In this document: positions 63,750 to 64,000 of the stretch, piece by piece
Layout of the letters: each line of letters starts with the position of its first letter
Position numbering within the stretch: position 1 is the stretch's first letter
DNA from: Acidobacteriota bacterium
Lineage (GTDB): Bacteria > Acidobacteriota > Vicinamibacteria > Vicinamibacterales > CAVVIG01
Direction: 5' to 3'
Assembly: GCA_016195265.1 (NCBI GenBank)
Contig: JACPZW010000024.1
Coordinates: 1-64,000, forward strand
DNA: 64,000 bases
Translations under genes and position numbers: made by a program
The notes under the pieces: model-generated
Database searches by the model: none
Told to the model about the DNA's origin: nothing
Seen by the model: only the letters and a program-made list of their open reading frames with translations

Positions 63750-64000
63750 ATGAAACCCACACGAACGCATCAATTGATTGCCGGATTCGTCGTGGCGCTG
63801 GGGCTGTTCGGCGCTGTGGCGTGGATCGGCGAATTTCGCATCACCCGCGCGCAGGAGACCGCGGCACTGGTGGCCCACACGCACGAAGTGCAGGCCGAGT
63901 TGAGCCAGCTGCTGTCGCTGATGCAGGACGTCGAGACCGGCGAGCGTGGCTTCGTCGTGACCGGCGATCCGGCGTTTCTTGAACCGTTCGAGAGTGCCAG
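63750..64000 (+). CDS. CHASE3-domain sensor protein (partial, runs off the window)
   Basis: The first 83 codons are visible. MKPTRTHQLIAGFVVALGLF and the following residues form an N-terminal membrane helix; QLLSLMQDVETGERGFVVTG and DPAFLEPFES match the CHASE3 extracytoplasmic sensor domain. Most such proteins are histidine kinases or diguanylate cyclases; the output domain lies beyond the window. Confidence 0.8.
   Translation, partial: MKPTRTHQLIAGFVVALGLFGAVAWIGEFRITRAQETAALVAHTHEVQAELSQLLSLMQDVETGERGFVVTGDPAFLEPFESA

Overview
The window is a GC-rich, densely packed stretch of bacterial chromosome. Several gene types point to an Acidobacteriota-like organism, most likely Vicinamibacteria: a MacB-like permease of the large ADOP type (38643-41129), a Ser/Thr kinase fused to TPRs (5835-9038), a remnant of a carboxypeptidase-regulatory/TonB receptor, CxxCH-containing beta-propeller proteins, S9 and DUF3089 secreted hydrolases and an S8 protease with C-terminal NIVWGT repeats. 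This placement is inferred from gene content only.

Layout. 1-626: end of an rRNA operon (3' part of 23S, 5S, terminator). 633-5263: ACT-domain, Cys-motif and MmcQ/YjbR proteins on the minus strand, then a two-gene 2-oxoacid:ferredoxin oxidoreductase. 5340-16311: a permease remnant, the kinase-TPR sensor, a coiled-coil protein, a secreted propeller protein, a class C beta-lactamase-like hydrolase diverging from msrB, a receptor remnant and TrmO. 16345-25149: secreted hydrolases (tannase-like, MetX-like, a metalloprotease with an altered zinc motif, DUF3089, MBL fold, acetamidase). 25182-32588: a coupled ABC-2 transporter set, then a minus-strand coupled set of two membrane proteins and an S9 peptidase. 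32718-41476: Rho-N-like protein, two MsrA proteins, HrpB helicase, a kinase remnant, DUF2911, DinB, an ADOP permease and a decayed toxin-antitoxin pair. 41577-50168: VCBS protein, two MBL paralogues, HupE-like protein diverging from AlkB, Uma2, a truncated TrmH, a secreted nuclease and a methyltransferase. 50267-56060: a long overlapping run yebC-ruvC-ruvA-ruvB-fabH-hypothetical, then a LigD-type polymerase. 56347-61395: S8 protease-GNAT pair, QueA, a deoxyhypusine-synthase-like protein and tRNA-Met. 61837-64000: a signalling cluster (HD-GYP response regulator, single-domain receiver, a DHp-only protein, a broken PAS gene and a CHASE3 sensor running off the end).

Genes are tightly coupled: more than a dozen stop/start overlaps of the ATGA, GTGA, TTGA or TAGTG type occur. 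Several genes have a -10-like hexamer only 6-10 nt before the start codon, consistent with leaderless mRNAs. Two divergent gene pairs share one symmetric overlapping -10.

The most striking property is about a dozen families of short dispersed repeats, many of them perfect hairpins. They fill intergenic gaps and also sit in frame inside or at the ends of real genes: the kinase linker, a signal peptide region, four places in HrpB, QueA, a methyltransferase, the RuvC C-terminus, a VCBS protein and the N-termini of two exported proteins. They resemble in behaviour the Rickettsia palindromic elements, but several unrelated families are involved. No RAYT-type or other transposase is visible in the window. 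Several genes (permease, TonB receptor, STK, TrmH, toxin-antitoxin, PAS) are deletion remnants, and some of their breakpoints abut these repeats.
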